The translations under genes were made by a program, and so were the position numbers. From Erigeron canadensis (lineage: Eukaryota > Streptophyta > Magnoliopsida > Asterales > Asteraceae): a stretch of 64,000 bases of DNA. The DNA is taken from NCBI RefSeq assembly GCF_010389155.1, contig NC_057764.1:44462275-44526274 (forward strand), given 5' to 3'. Of the stretch, positions 24,961-40,156 are shown in pieces (position 1 is the stretch's first letter; every line of letters starts with the position of its first letter). The notes beneath the pieces are model-generated. The model was not told the origin of the DNA. It did no database searches and was given only the letters and a program-made list of their open reading frames with translations.

Positions 24961-26967
24961 CTTGCCGTGTAAACAGTCAGTTGTATGTTTACACAATGGT
25001 GGAAAATGTTGATATTTGGTTTTTGAAGTTCCTACTCAGTGATATGAAAACGGTAATATGGATGTTTTGTTTACATTCATGTTAGGATATGGCATTACAA
25101 GTGTGGTGGGGGATCGATCATGTTTGGTTATAGAAGTTTATTATATTACTGGGTAGTCTGAATAGGAAACCCATTTATCTGCTAACTTCAAATGAATATC
25201 TATCAATTTCTCATTCCGAATACTTGGGTTTGGCTTAAAAATTGGTACCCAATGACTCGGATTTGATAAATTTGAGATTATTATTTTTAACCTAAAACCA
25301 TAGATATAAAAAAAAAAAAATAAAGACAAAAAACCGTTGATATAAAATTATAAACTATTTAAATGCTTGACAATATTGTGCCAGACATGTTGACTGGGTT
25401 GGTTTCAATTAAAGTTATGAATATTTATCCAAACAAATCCACTTCTTAAAGTTTTGGGTCCATATTCATTTAAATAGCCAGCCTAAATTTGACATAAAGA
25501 TAATTGGATTTCAAGACGTTATCAATGTTTTAAAAGGCAGTTTTTTAGTGAACCGGGGAATTTTCCGCTCCCAATATTTTTCTGTATATATTCTATACAA
25601 TTATTATTTAACTTATTATAACTCGACAAAAATAGTGAAAATTAAGATTACATAAGCATTTCGTAACAAAATACATGCTTTAAACTTAATAAAAGACAAA
25701 AAATAACATCTACGTTTACACAAGTTCATAAAGATTTTTTAATATAATGAAAATTAAAAAATTAGAAAACTGCTCAAAACCAAAAAAACCGTCCGGTTTG
25801 AATACCGTAAAGACGAGAACTTGTCTTTATCCTTTAAGCTTGTAACGATTTATTTTAATAAGAAAGCATGTCGTCAAGGCATCAAACTCAAAAAACAAGC
25901 GCGTCATGTTTAATAGGTAAGACCATTTGGTCTTACCTTTATTTGCAATAGCTTTAATGGGTGTGACCAGATTTGATTTTTTCCTTTAAATGTGTCTCTT
26001 TTATATACATAAAAAAAAAAAAAAAAAGCCCATACGCATTTTAATTCAATAAGAAAGCATTTCATCAATACAACAAAAAAATACCAAGTCAAAGTGATAT
26101 TTGACTGACTTATCTCTCATACTCACTTATTCTTTGACCATTTGTTAGATGTCTTTATAGAATTAGTCTCTCTATTCATAATATTGCTTATATATTACAT
26201 CTCCTAGATATTCAATACTGTTAGAGCATGTTTGATTTACGGAATGTTTTGGTAAAGAATTAAACCTGTTAAGGGAAATTAAATTTGATAGAATGTTTGT
26301 TGTTGGTTAAAAATTCAAGTGAGAAAAAGTTTCATTCAATATTACTAAAGAATGAGATTCTATCGAATAAAATAATGTTTGTTTTCAACAATATAAAACT
26401 CCATCATATTTTGACGACTACAAATGAAATTCATTTTTCAAATTCTATGAATGACCTTATTGTTGATGTTTGGATTTTTTTACTTTTCAAAAAACTCAAT
26501 ATAATTTCGATTAGAGAAAAGGTGGGAACATAACATCCATCATTCCATCCCATCAATCCTTGCAGTCAAACAAGTCAACGACTCAACAACGAAGTAGTCA
26601 ATTTTAAATTACTATTTATAGCTATGGTTAATGTTTTGGTAGATGTTGGTCGAAAATTATTATTGAGCGGTTAAAATTATATTTACATACATTGTTTCAT
26701 TATTTAAGTGTAATGCGTAAGGTTATGACTAGCAAAATTCTGAACTTTTAAACAAAGAAAATTCTTAGATCCCAAGCCCGATATTGCTAAAGGAAACACA
26801 AGATTATGAGAAAATGTTACTAGGACCAAAATTAATCAATATTTGGCATCAAGTTTGAACCTTTATTTCAAAAACGTGCCCAAAAATCAATTTTCCTCCT
26901 AACTCACGTAAATAAGGAGATACCACAAAAACCATTGTCAATCTCTAACCAAGGTTATAAAAACCTG
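24961..26967. other. Intergenic stretch downstream of prolidase
   Basis: The first few hundred bases are presumably the prolidase 3' UTR. The rest is AT-rich, with A runs at 25311-25320 and 26011-26027, and no open frame with recognisable content. The piece around 26225-26580 begins AGCATGTTTGAT and ends CAGTCAAACAAG, suggesting a decayed MITE, but I could not confirm a target duplication. Confidence 0.5.
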
Positions 26968-26981
26968 TGGCTCTGATACCA
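26968..26981 (-). promoter_or_regulatory. Retrotransposon primer-binding site (initiator tRNA-Met type)
   Basis: Read on the minus strand this is TGGTATCAGAGCCA, the standard sequence complementary to the 3' end of initiator tRNA-Met used by many plant LTR retrotransposons. It starts 2 bases after the LTR end at 26984, exactly where a primer-binding site should be for a minus-strand element. Confidence 0.85.
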
Positions 26982-26983
26982 GT

Positions 26984-28168
26984 TGTAAGTCCCTCTGATC
27001 TTGCCCTATATCAAACCAGAGATTGACTTAAGGATATGTCGAGGTGCGGAAATTCCTCGAGATAACCCACGGTTTATATATCTTCCTTTAGATGATATAT
27101 ATAACACTATATATATATATATATCTTTTACGTGATAATAAACACTCCGGGAACGGCTCTCCGGATGCACCTTACCAACACGAGGTAACTTGCTATCTAC
27201 GAGCCGTTTGGGGGCCGGGTGTGTGTTTGCGGTTTGTGCACGAGTCGAGTACTACCCACAAGATCAACCGTGCGTGTTCTTGGTTTTCTCTCTCTAGGAT
27301 TTGCTCGTTTCCCTCACTACACTCTTGTTGGAACACGCATGACACACACCCACTATTTATAGGCAAGGGCTAGGAACACGCAAATGGCAATTTGCGTATT
27401 CTGAAACACGTAGGCCCGTGCGTGTTTCCAAGCCCAGGCCCATTAGGGTTAAGGCCAGTTTGCGTGTTTCTATGGGCATTGCATACGTTTGCGTGTTTCC
27501 ACAAAAACTCTCAAACCATTTGAGAGTTCTTGAGAAGAAGCATATTTTTGCTTGTTTCTTAGAAATTCTCAAATGCACATATGAGTGTTCTTACTTTGAC
27601 CAAGCAAGACTTTTTGCTTGATCATAAGAACTCTCAAGTGACCACTTAGGATAGGTGAGTAACTGTCCATACTGCTGACAAAACGCATAACCGACCTTGT
27701 ACTCTGAGTTAATGTCTTAACTGTTGTCATGACCGGTTCAAGACGCAGAACCGACATTAACTCGACTAATGCTTTAACTGCAGTAAAGATACGCAGAACT
27801 AGCATTAACCGGACACGTTTCAACTGCTGTAAATACGCAGAAACTGTGTCAACAATATTACCTTATTGGAAGTGTGTATATAGGACTAATGGTCAGACTG
27901 CTGTAGATACGCAGCAACACAAATGCCCTAACTTTCCTCTGGAAGTACATTAAGTTAATATCTCAACTGCTGTAAATACGCAGAAACAATATTAACTTAA
28001 TTACTCATTACATGTAATGTCTAAAACCTGCAAAGTACAAATAATAAACAAACATATAAACATAAGTTTGAGCCCGATGGCTTACACAAAATATGCCAGG
28101 GTAATATTATGACAAACGATAATTACAAGATAATTACATGACTTGAAATTATACACAAATATCTAACA
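26984..28168 (-). mobile_element. 5' LTR of a truncated LTR retrotransposon, probably Copia
   Basis: In minus-strand reading the LTR starts TGTTAGATATTTG (28168) and ends GGACTTACA (26984), about 1185 bp, followed at once by the tRNA-Met primer-binding site. A TATA box (CCTATAAATAGTG) lies at 27351-27363 on the plus-strand coordinates, giving a U3 of about 800 bp and a U5 near 350 bp. No gag or pol frame follows below 26967, so only the LTR and the start of the internal region remain. Open frames inside (27092-27953) are noncoding by-products. The U3 consists largely of successive hairpins, described separately. The Copia assignment rests on the primer type and LTR appearance only. Confidence 0.75.
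27378..27999 (-). repeat. Hairpin array in the LTR U3
   Basis: At least eight short inverted repeats follow each other: ACGCAAAT/ATTTGCGT (27378-27397), GAAACACG/CGTGTTTC (27403-27428), AACTCTCAAA/TTTGAGAGTT (27506-27528), CAAGCAA/TTGCTTG (27601-27620), GAGTTAATGTC/GACATTAACTC (27706-27763), TAATGCT/AGCATTA (27767-27807), GACACGTTTC/GAAACTGTGTC (27812-27850) and TAAGTTAATAT/ATATTAACTTA (27951-27999). The last four enclose versions of one apical sequence, CTGCTGTAAATACGCAG, which also occurs without an obvious stem at 27898-27914. Confidence 0.85.
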
Positions 28169-28849
28169 CATACCTAGAATGCTCATGTCACCGAGAATCA
28201 TGCACTAACATTTAACATTGAATTCTTTTTTTTTTGTCCATTATAGGTTCATTATGAGTTACTGTTTAACAACAAAAAATAAGACCACATTAGTTCATCT
28301 TGAGAATCTTAAGCCAACACATGTTAACCATCATCTACGACTCTGTGTTGTGCATGTATGGACTGTTTCAGAGTAGAACAACCTGAAGAAAATCAAGACG
28401 TTCGAGATGGTCTTTGTTGATGAATTGATATGTATTTTTTAAACTATATACTTTAATTTGTTACAAATATTTTATTAAATTAAAGTTGAAAAAAAAGGTA
28501 CACTAGAATCACTATTTATATGGAGTTAATTTTCATATGTTTTTTTTTTAACTTTCGTATTGATTAAGTTGTTTGTGTTTGTAGTAAGCTTGTATATAAA
28601 GAAACAACAAATTTAAAGTTGAAAAAATGGGGTATATCGAAATAAATATTTATATGGAGTGAATTTTCATATGTTTCTTCTTTAGCTTTCTAATTTTTAG
28701 CATTGATTAATATTTTTTGAGACTGCCCATCTATTGGACAGGCCTGAGCACTAATTATCAAACAAATAAAATCCATAATAATATTTGTGTAGTAATATAG
28801 TCTCACGACTAAACTAAAAATAATAATAAAAGAGTAAAGAATCGACTTG

Positions 28850-29277
28850 GCTGATGATGAGCCTGCAGATCAACCCGAATCAGAATCTGATCATCAAGAA
28901 TTTACCAACTCAAACTGAATTCGGGCCAGCACGAATTTCAAATGTAAAACATGTAACAAGATTTTTGGATCATATCAAGCCCTTGGTGGACATAGAGCAA
29001 ATCACAAAAAAATACAAAGTGGTTCATAAATTAGCACAAAATGTTTCATCAAATTAAGATAAAGTCCATATATGTCCTGTTTGTTTTAAAGTGTTTAGTT
29101 CTGGGCAAACACTTGGTGGTCATAAAAGAACAAACACATGGCACTTCAGTTGTAAAACATAGCAATATGTTTATTGATCTTAATTTACCTGCCTCAATTA
29201 ATGATGATGATAATGAGGAAGTTGATCAAATTGAAGTTTCTACTGTTTCAGATGGTGAATTTGTGAAAGCCATTTAG
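28850..29277 (+). pseudogene. C2H2 zinc-finger repressor pseudogene (ZAT-like) with EAR motif
   Basis: Three reading frames together spell a ZAT-type transcription repressor. Finger 1 lies at 28937-29011 ([20 protein letters not shown]). Finger 2 lies at 29067-29132 ([18 protein letters not shown]). A C-terminal DLNLPA repression (EAR) motif lies at 29176-29193, ending in an acidic tail and a stop at 29275-29277. The same frame as finger 1 is stopped before it (TGA 28916-28918) and after it (TAA 29027-29029); finger 2 is in another frame and the EAR tail in a third. The shift inside finger 2 is explained by 4 extra bases (an AACA duplication near 29128), which also separates its last histidine. 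No start codon or N-terminal part is visible upstream. ZAT proteins normally repress stress-response genes. Confidence 0.85.
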
Positions 29278-29687
29278 TGAAAAGATGATATTGAAGGTAA
29301 CTTCTTCTTTGTTTTTTAAAGGAAATACTAGTCAAAATTGGGATATTAATTTTTGGATCAAAGTTTAATGGATTTTTAAGTATTCTATGGCAGTTATCGA
29401 CTTATTTCAGAATTATTTGATAATTTTGTTTATTTGGTACCGTTACAATTTTATGTCAAAAGATGTGATTAATGGAGAATTCTAGTTGTAATGTGTCTAC
29501 TTTTACGTTTAAAAAAAAAAAAAACTGTTTTAGCTTTAGGTACATTAATCAGGAATGCTTTATTCCAAAGTTAAAATTCTCTTCTTAGATTTATGATAAC
29601 TTTGTTATGTTTATCAGAACATGATGATAACTTTGTTATTATTATAAACATATAGATCTCTAGAAGTCTAGTTTTCCCTTATTTAAT

Positions 29688-30171
29688 GGGGAGGAGATTC
29701 CCTCAAGTTAACACTAAGGTCGTGTTTGTTTCAAAGAATTTGATGGAATCCGATGAAATTGGAATTGAATTCCATTCCTTGGTGTGTTTGGTTATTCAAA
29801 GAAGAAGGAATCTCATTCCGTAGGAATGTAAACATTCCATCATTTGATGGGATCTTCATTCCTTGGGGATGGAGGAAGGAATTTGATTCCTTCCATCACT
29901 TGAATTCTCAAAAAATCAAAAACATTCTGTCAAATTCCATTCCTTCAGATTCCAATTCCTTCGAAAGATTCCATTCCTTCCAAAAACATTCTGTGAACCA
30001 AACGCGCCCTAACATGACTAGTCATGTTAGAGTGATCTTGGCCATTGGATGAAAATCAAGGGCTAAGATTTAAAGATGACATTAGAATCTTGACCATTGA
30101 TTTTTATTCAAGGGTCAAGATCTTCTCAACTTGACTCAAGTTGAGGTATCAACTTGAGGGAATCCTTACCC
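29688..30171. mobile_element. MITE with second MITE nested inside
   Basis: The outer ends GGGGAGGAGATTCCCTCAAG and (complement) GGGTAAGGATTCCCTCAAG are inverted repeats, and TATTTAAT flanks both sides (29680-29687 and 30172-30179), an 8-bp duplication suggesting hAT. Within the left half lies the Tourist-like MITE at 29718-30009. The remaining interior contains further palindromic pieces (ATGACTAGTCAT; CAACTTGACTCAAGTTG). Confidence 0.7.
29718..30009. mobile_element. Tourist-like MITE (TAA duplication)
   Basis: The ends GGTCGTGTTTGTTTCA and (complement) GGGCGCGTTTGGTTCA are inverted repeats of the kind common in plant Tourist MITEs, with TAA on both sides (29715-29717 and 30010-30012). The interior is full of GGAATTTGATTCC and ATTCCTTCC inverted motifs. 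An open frame at 29753-30052 is a by-product. Confidence 0.8.
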
Positions 30172-30179
30172 TATTTAAT

Positions 30180-31539
30180 GAGGTGTTAGAATGTGTATAT
30201 AAGCCAAGTCGGTTTTGAACACTACAAAGTGAATATTACAAAGAATTGGTACCTACTCAAAATATTTGGTGGCATGGATGTCGAAGTCCTTCACCATAAA
30301 GGAATCGCAACCAAACATCCTAAACCTTTCTGACTTTTCTAAAGCAAGATTGACCCTAAGTACCTTAGCGAGATCTTTTACTTTAACAAGTATTGTCTTT
30401 CAATCTAAGTATTCTTGTGCTATCCTCATATAGACCAACGGTTCAGACACTCTTGCTAGTCTAGCTAATTATTAGTTATTTTTGTTGTAATTGTGTGAAT
30501 GTCACAACATAAATATACAATATATTATCATTAAACCTTTAGGGTAGCACACATAAAGCAATGAAATATTAGTTGAACTTGATTACAAAATTAATAAAAG
30601 TAATTAAACGGGTCGAAATGACCATTATGTTTAGGATTTGATATTCGAGGGAAGGTAACACTAAGATAAGAAAAGCCTTTCATTGTAGGGGTATTTTAGT
30701 CATTTCAAAAACAGAAAGCTCTTTGTAGGAAAAAAAAATGAGGAGTTTGTTAAGATATAAAAAAAATGACACTTTTGTTTTTAAGGTATACTAGACGGAT
30801 ATCCGCACGATGCGACGGTGTTGGTGGTGGCGACGAAGGTGTGGCGACGATGTGCGGCAGTGACGGTGGTGGTGGTGGCGTAGTGGTGAATGTAAAATAA
30901 TTGATGTAAGAGAGATTAATATGGTTTTTTAAGGGTTGGGGGATCCACGTTGTAATTTATTTTATTAAAGGTATTGTATGTAAATAGGTGAAAATGTTTA
31001 AATTAGTGAATAAGAAAAAAAAAAGGTAATATGATATTTTAAAATTTTAATCACTTAAAAGGATGAGGTAGTATGCTTTATGGAGAAGTGATATTGCAAC
31101 AATAAATTTTAGCCATCTACAACAAATTCTGCATAATACAGTTGTACACTGCGTAATGCAATTTGTACTATTGTTGTAGATGGTTAACTTTTGTTGTATA
31201 AATATCATTCCCCATAAATATAGAGTAGATATAGAAGATATGATTGAAATCCTCTAAAGTTGTTATTAACTTCGTAGGTGAAGTTGAGAGAATTAAAATT
31301 CAAAGTTGATAATTGAATCTTGACCCTTAATTTTAATTGAAAGGTGAAAATTATCGACCAATCCTAGAAGATAAGATGAGGACTTAAAAGGTGTAACATA
31401 AAAGCTTTGTAAGCAAGTTGAAGAGCTAAGGGATCATTTATGTAAAGCATATAATCTACCTAATTTTAGACACACATCTTTCTACATATCTATTTGTTCT
31501 CTCAATCGTAATTAGGGTTTTTACCACTAAGCGATCTCC
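30180..31539. other. Intergenic stretch before the small basic-protein gene
   Basis: I see no gene. Near 30788-30885 there is a GC-rich patch, ACTAGACGGATATCCGCACG followed by GGTGGTGGCGACG repeats. On the minus strand it ends GCACGATGCG..CTAGT, resembling a Helitron 3' terminus. The 300 bases before 31540 are probably promoter and 5' UTR of the next gene. Confidence 0.4.
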
Positions 31540-31606
31540 ATGGCTCGCACGTAAGTCTCTCCAATCTAAATTTTATATATTCGTTAATTCATTTATTCAT
31601 ATATGT

Positions 31607-31641
<35 letters not shown>

Positions 31642-32733
31642 GTATATTTATCATTGTTTAATTAAGAATCCTGAAACCCTAAGTATATGTTATGTAATTC
31701 ACAATTAAATTAAAATGAAAAGAGTTGTGATTTTTTAATTTTGTGGAACAAAAATTGCAGTAGACAATCAAGTAGGAAGACGAAGACCTCATCTGATCAG
31801 CGTGATGTAAGAATTTTTCTACTCATTTTTTATTTTATTTTTAATTTTAATCTAATTATCATCTGTCGTTTGTAAGTATGATTTTGGCCTGTAACCCTAG
31901 GTTTTATTTTCAAGTAATTTTTTTTAATTGTTTATAAAAATTATTATGTCAAAAGACAGTAAATTTTGGTTTGGAATTATAAAAGTAGGATATTAGGTTT
32001 TTTTATTTTAAAAAATGAAACTAATTTGTGTTAATGTTGAGAATTGAGATTTTTTGGCTATCTGTTTTGTCTACTATGTGCCTGTTACAGGTAATTAATG
32101 TTTTTCCCTTCGAATTGAGATTAATGTTTCCAAACGAACTCACCTATTGATTTCTTATGTTTTCAAATATGCCTGCTCAGCTGGAGGAAAAGTTTGCAAG
32201 GATGCGTCTTGGCCGTACTTCTGAAGGTATAAGCCTAAGCAAGCAAACAAAAAGAAGACGAGTCCGAAGATGTTATCATCTCAGCAGGTACATTATCATT
32301 GCACCCTCTTATTTATTTGTTTTTATTCTATATACGTGTCATTGTATGGATGGATACACCATTTCTCTTCCCAATTTACTCATCCTCTCATGGGATGTTT
32401 TCCCAGGGCAGAAGAAGAAACACTCTGTTCAAGGAATATGAACATGGTATATGCTTTTTCTTCCAGCTTCCTTATTTTACTTTTATTTTTTTGTATATTA
32501 AATACATAAATTAAGAGTTTGTTTTTGCAATGTATATGTTTGATATGATAGGGTATGCACCTTTAGTTCCACCGCTTCTGTATGACTACCTCCAGGAAGC
32601 AGTTGGTTACATCCAGCATTTGGAGACGCATAAGGATAACCTGTATGTTCGGAAATGTCTGGAAGCGGTTGAGAGGTCTATTCAGGATGATGCTGATTTC
32701 TATAGTGAATATCTGCCAAAGGACTGGAAGTAG
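31540..32733 (+). CDS. Small basic protein of unknown function (126 aa)
   Basis: I do not recognise this family. Exons 31540-31550, 31761-31806, 32181-32287, 32412-32446 and 32552-32733 join in frame to 126 residues. The start ATG at 31540 has CCATGG context and follows a leader with a typical TAGGGTTTT element. Residues 1-57 are strongly basic (RQSSRKTK, then KRRRVRR), could serve as a nuclear localisation signal, and include LEEKFARMRLGR. Residues 68-126 are a compact, probably helical segment (PLVPPLLYDYLQEAVGYIQH, then acidic residues) ending DFYSEYLPKDWK. Exon 4 uses the second of two nearby AG acceptors (32410-32411); the first would break the frame. Consistent splice phases through five exons and a conserved-looking C-terminus argue for a real gene. 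Confidence 0.7.
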
Positions 32734-33363
32734 TATGTTTCTTTCTTTTCTTATCATTCTGCATTTTCTTCCATACTTACTATTGTTTACTTTTACCCCC
32801 AATTTCTATGGGGTTTTTGGGCGGCTGCAACTATGGTAGACGGGTCCAAATTGGGGCCAGATGCGGAAAACAATTTTTGAGCACCCGAATCCCATTGGAT
32901 GACATTTTAGACGCTTGTTCCCTGCTAGATATATATTTCTTGTTTGCAGCTTAACTTAATTGCGTTTCTTTTATTTTTACTCTTCAGAATACATTATTAT
33001 AAATTTATAGAAAAGTAGCACAATTATCTTTGATACTTTAAAGCTGCCCCGTTTGACCCAAATTTAGAACTGCCCTATTTTACCAAAACCTGATTTCACA
33101 TGGACGTGTCTTGACTCGTTTATCCACCTCTACTAACTATCAATCTGTCTACCTAAGTTCTGGTTTATTAGTACTTTGGATGTCTATATTTGTTTTGTTT
33201 TTTTTTTCTCACTTGTATTCAATTTGTCACCGTCCTTTTTTGTACCCAGAGTTCAAATTTAATAATTAGCCACTCTTCTTAATTTGCCGTCTTGTTTATC
33301 AATTAAATCGCCGTGTATCTTCTAGTTTTTTTTCCCTTTGTTAATTTTGCCTATCCTTTCTTG

Positions 33364-34125
33364 CAGCGAACGGGCCACTGCCGGAAAATGGCAGCCAATT
33401 TCATATTTCTCTCGCGCATCTTTCTATGATGTCTAGCAAGGCTTTTGGTTGTTACTATGTGTATGTGGCATTCTGTTTAGAGATACCCAGGTTTCGTTAA
33501 TCTCTATGATACTACTCTGTCAATGCACGTGGCTCCAATTTAACAAGTTTGCCGTAACAATGTATCTCTCTCTGTTTCATTTTGTGTGTAAATTTACGGA
33601 AAACAAGTTCTTATTATTTTTTTTTGTTTCATCAGTCTTTTGGTATCGTAAGCACCCATTTTGAAGCCTAGTGTTCAATCCAAAACTGCCAGTGTTGCCT
33701 CGAGAGGTGAAAAACTTGTCCACAAAACTGACCGACCCCAAAGGGTTTTTTTTTTTGGTGAAACTGAAGGGGGAAACAGTTATCTTCATGATAGTTCCTT
33801 TTGAACCCGCAACAAAAACTTGACCCAGTGGTTGAATTTATTTTCAATTAACCCATTTGTAAAGCCTGCGTGCTAGCAGTCAAAATTTCCTCTATCATCA
33901 AGTATATACATTGCAGCTCAATCAAACCGGGTGGAAAACTATGTATAATTTTATATGTAATTTTGTCTATCTTTTTCTTGAGCGAACGGACCACTGCCGG
34001 AAAGGGCAGCCAATTCCATATTTCTCTTTTACTGCCTCCTAGTGCGCTCACATCTTCCTATGTTGTCTAGCAAGGTTTTTCTGTTAAAAGTGTGTGTATG
34101 TGGCATTCTGTTCAGAGATACTTAT
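33364..34125 (+). repeat. Direct duplication of about 110 bp
   Basis: The block at about 33365-33485 (GCGAACGGGCCACTGCCGG, GGCAGCCAATTTCATATTTC, GATGTCTAGCAAGG, TATGTGGCATTCTGTTTAGA) recurs at about 33982-34122 with a 20-base insertion and several substitutions. Each copy is preceded by TTTTGTCTAT/TTTTGCCTAT-like sequence. It lies downstream of the small basic-protein gene; no frame is conserved between the copies. Confidence 0.75.
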
Positions 34126-34890
34126 GATAATCTGATTACAAGATGGAATAAACTGTTTGCGAAAAAGTTTAATTTGTTCGTTTAGAGTAGGCGAGATTGT
34201 CTTCCAACCACCATCAATCTGTTCGCAGAAAGGTGTTGACAAGAGTTCCTTCACTTGTGTTATTTTCAACCAAGGTGTCGAGTTTTCTAATCACCTTTTC
34301 AGACCTACAAGGTGTCGAGTAATCTGTTCCAGCTACTGTAACTCGAGTTACAGACTACTTGACACGAATTCAACCGTCCAAAATATTGGCCCAGATGTTG
34401 TGAAGCTTGCTGTCCAAAAATCAGAACGATCCAACGGTTCAATCTGGGAATCGAAGGTTTTCTAGGCTGCTGATGGAATTTGATCTTTTTTTTCCCTTCT
34501 ATTATTGTTGTGTTCCAAAGAAAGTGGCTGCCCATTTGCATTACATGATGCCTGCAACTGAAGTCAACAAAAGTCAAATGACTTTTGGATGTGGGCCAAT
34601 TTGATGGCTTTCCTCATGGGCTAAGGAAAATTAAATCCAAACACTTAGATGTATTTTGTAGGATGAGAACCACTAACAACAACCTAGCCCTTAAAAAAGT
34701 GTTAAAACTGTGAATCTTGAGTTAATCTAGAAAACTATCCAGACAAAACGACCAGGTTGACCTACTAACACATTTGGTCTGTTTTCAACACTTCAGAGAT
34801 AATTATTGTTTAAAAATAACTGGAATAAAACAACCATTATCACAATATAATCATTGTAAGCATTTTCATCACACTTTTGGGAACTTTTAA
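34126..34890. other. Intergenic stretch
   Basis: Short open frames overlap on both strands (34157-34577), but none shows a recognisable domain. The part around 34340-34445 (CAACCGTCC, GATCCAACGGTTCAATCTG) resembles repeat-derived sequence. I call no gene. Confidence 0.4.
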
Positions 34891-35675
34891 GGGGAAAATA
34901 ACTCGTATAGACTCAAACTTTCATTTTTTTGTCATTTTAGTCACCCATTTTTTATTTTTTCTAAAATAGGGTGTAACCTTTTATTTTTTTACTACTATAA
35001 GCACTCACCTTTTATTTTTGTTAAATAGGACGCAACTTTTCACTTTTATAACATTTTAGTTAACCAACTTTTATTTTTAATTTTAGTTTTAACCATTATA
35101 TTCATAAAATAACATATAAATATATATATATGATGCATAACATAAGAAAACATATATGATATCAAAGTAATACTTATCATAAACCATTTATTCATTAATT
35201 AAAGCTTAAAAATTATTATATAAACAACAACAACAATGACTTTATATACAAAGATATTTAAAAGGTTTTCGATTCCTTTAGCTACAAAGAAGTTTTAGGT
35301 TAAAAATAGAAACGGTAAATGGGTATGGATGGATTTAATAAGGTTTTGATGAGTCATCTTAAGTTTTGATGACAACAATAATTGTTTTAAGTGACATGAC
35401 AAGCTACGTGAAAACAAAGATGAAATTTTTATAGGTTACCTAATTACATGTTGGTGTTCAAGTATATTTTAATACCATTTTTCAACAATATTTTACAATG
35501 TGAGTAATTAATGTAAAAACTTATCCAAATGTTACATTTCATTTTAACAAAATAAAAGTTGAGTGACTAAAGTGGTAAAAAAGTAGAAAGTTGCATTTCA
35601 TTCTAACAAAAATAAAAGATGGATGACCAAAATAGAAAAAAATGAAAGGTTGAGTTTATACGAGTGATTTTTCCC
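34891..35675. mobile_element. 785-bp TIR element directly upstream of PRMT1
   Basis: The ends GGGGAAAATAACTCGTATAG and (complement) GGGAAAAATCACTCGTATAA are inverted repeats that continue for more than 150 bases with ACTCAAACTTTCATTTTTTT-type and CTTTTATTTTTGTTA blocks. The flanks ACTTTTAA and ATTTTTAA are a near-match 8-bp duplication. The middle is AT-rich and noncoding. It ends 190 bases before the PRMT1 start codon. Confidence 0.65.
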
Positions 35676-35864
35676 ATTTTTAACCCATTTCATTTAAATC
35701 TATGATTTACTCATGTAATCAAAAAATCTGCTTCCTAAACGGAGGAACATCCATCCATATATAAAGTGTGGTCATAAACCCTAAACCAAGTCTGCCTTTT
35801 CATTCATTCATTCAGTCGTTCTGTAATAAAACCCTAATAATAAAAACCAGCTATCCTCATAAGG

Positions 35865-40156
<4,292 letters not shown>

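Noticed and set aside
26968..26981. Possible tRNA-related gene piece
   Set aside because: It is the 14-base primer-binding site of the retrotransposon; no tRNA cloverleaf surrounds it. I found no tRNA gene anywhere in the window.
27092..27953. Several open frames of 67-93 codons
   Set aside because: All are within the LTR; frames follow the hairpin repeats and have no retroelement or host domain.
27706..27999. CRISPR-like pattern: conserved palindromic unit separated by variable sequence
   Set aside because: The window is plant nuclear DNA, the spacing is irregular, and the variable parts are complementary arms of hairpins inside an LTR.
29753..30052. 99-codon plus-strand open frame
   Set aside because: Entirely within nested MITEs and composed of ATTCC/GGAAT inverted motifs.
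32406..32411. First AG acceptor (CCCAG) for exon 4 of the small basic-protein gene
   Set aside because: Using it puts the downstream conserved exon out of frame; the second AG five bases on keeps the frame open to the natural stop.
34157..34577. Overlapping 90-102 codon frames on opposite strands
   Set aside because: No splice-compatible partner exons, no known motif, and repeat-like sequence.
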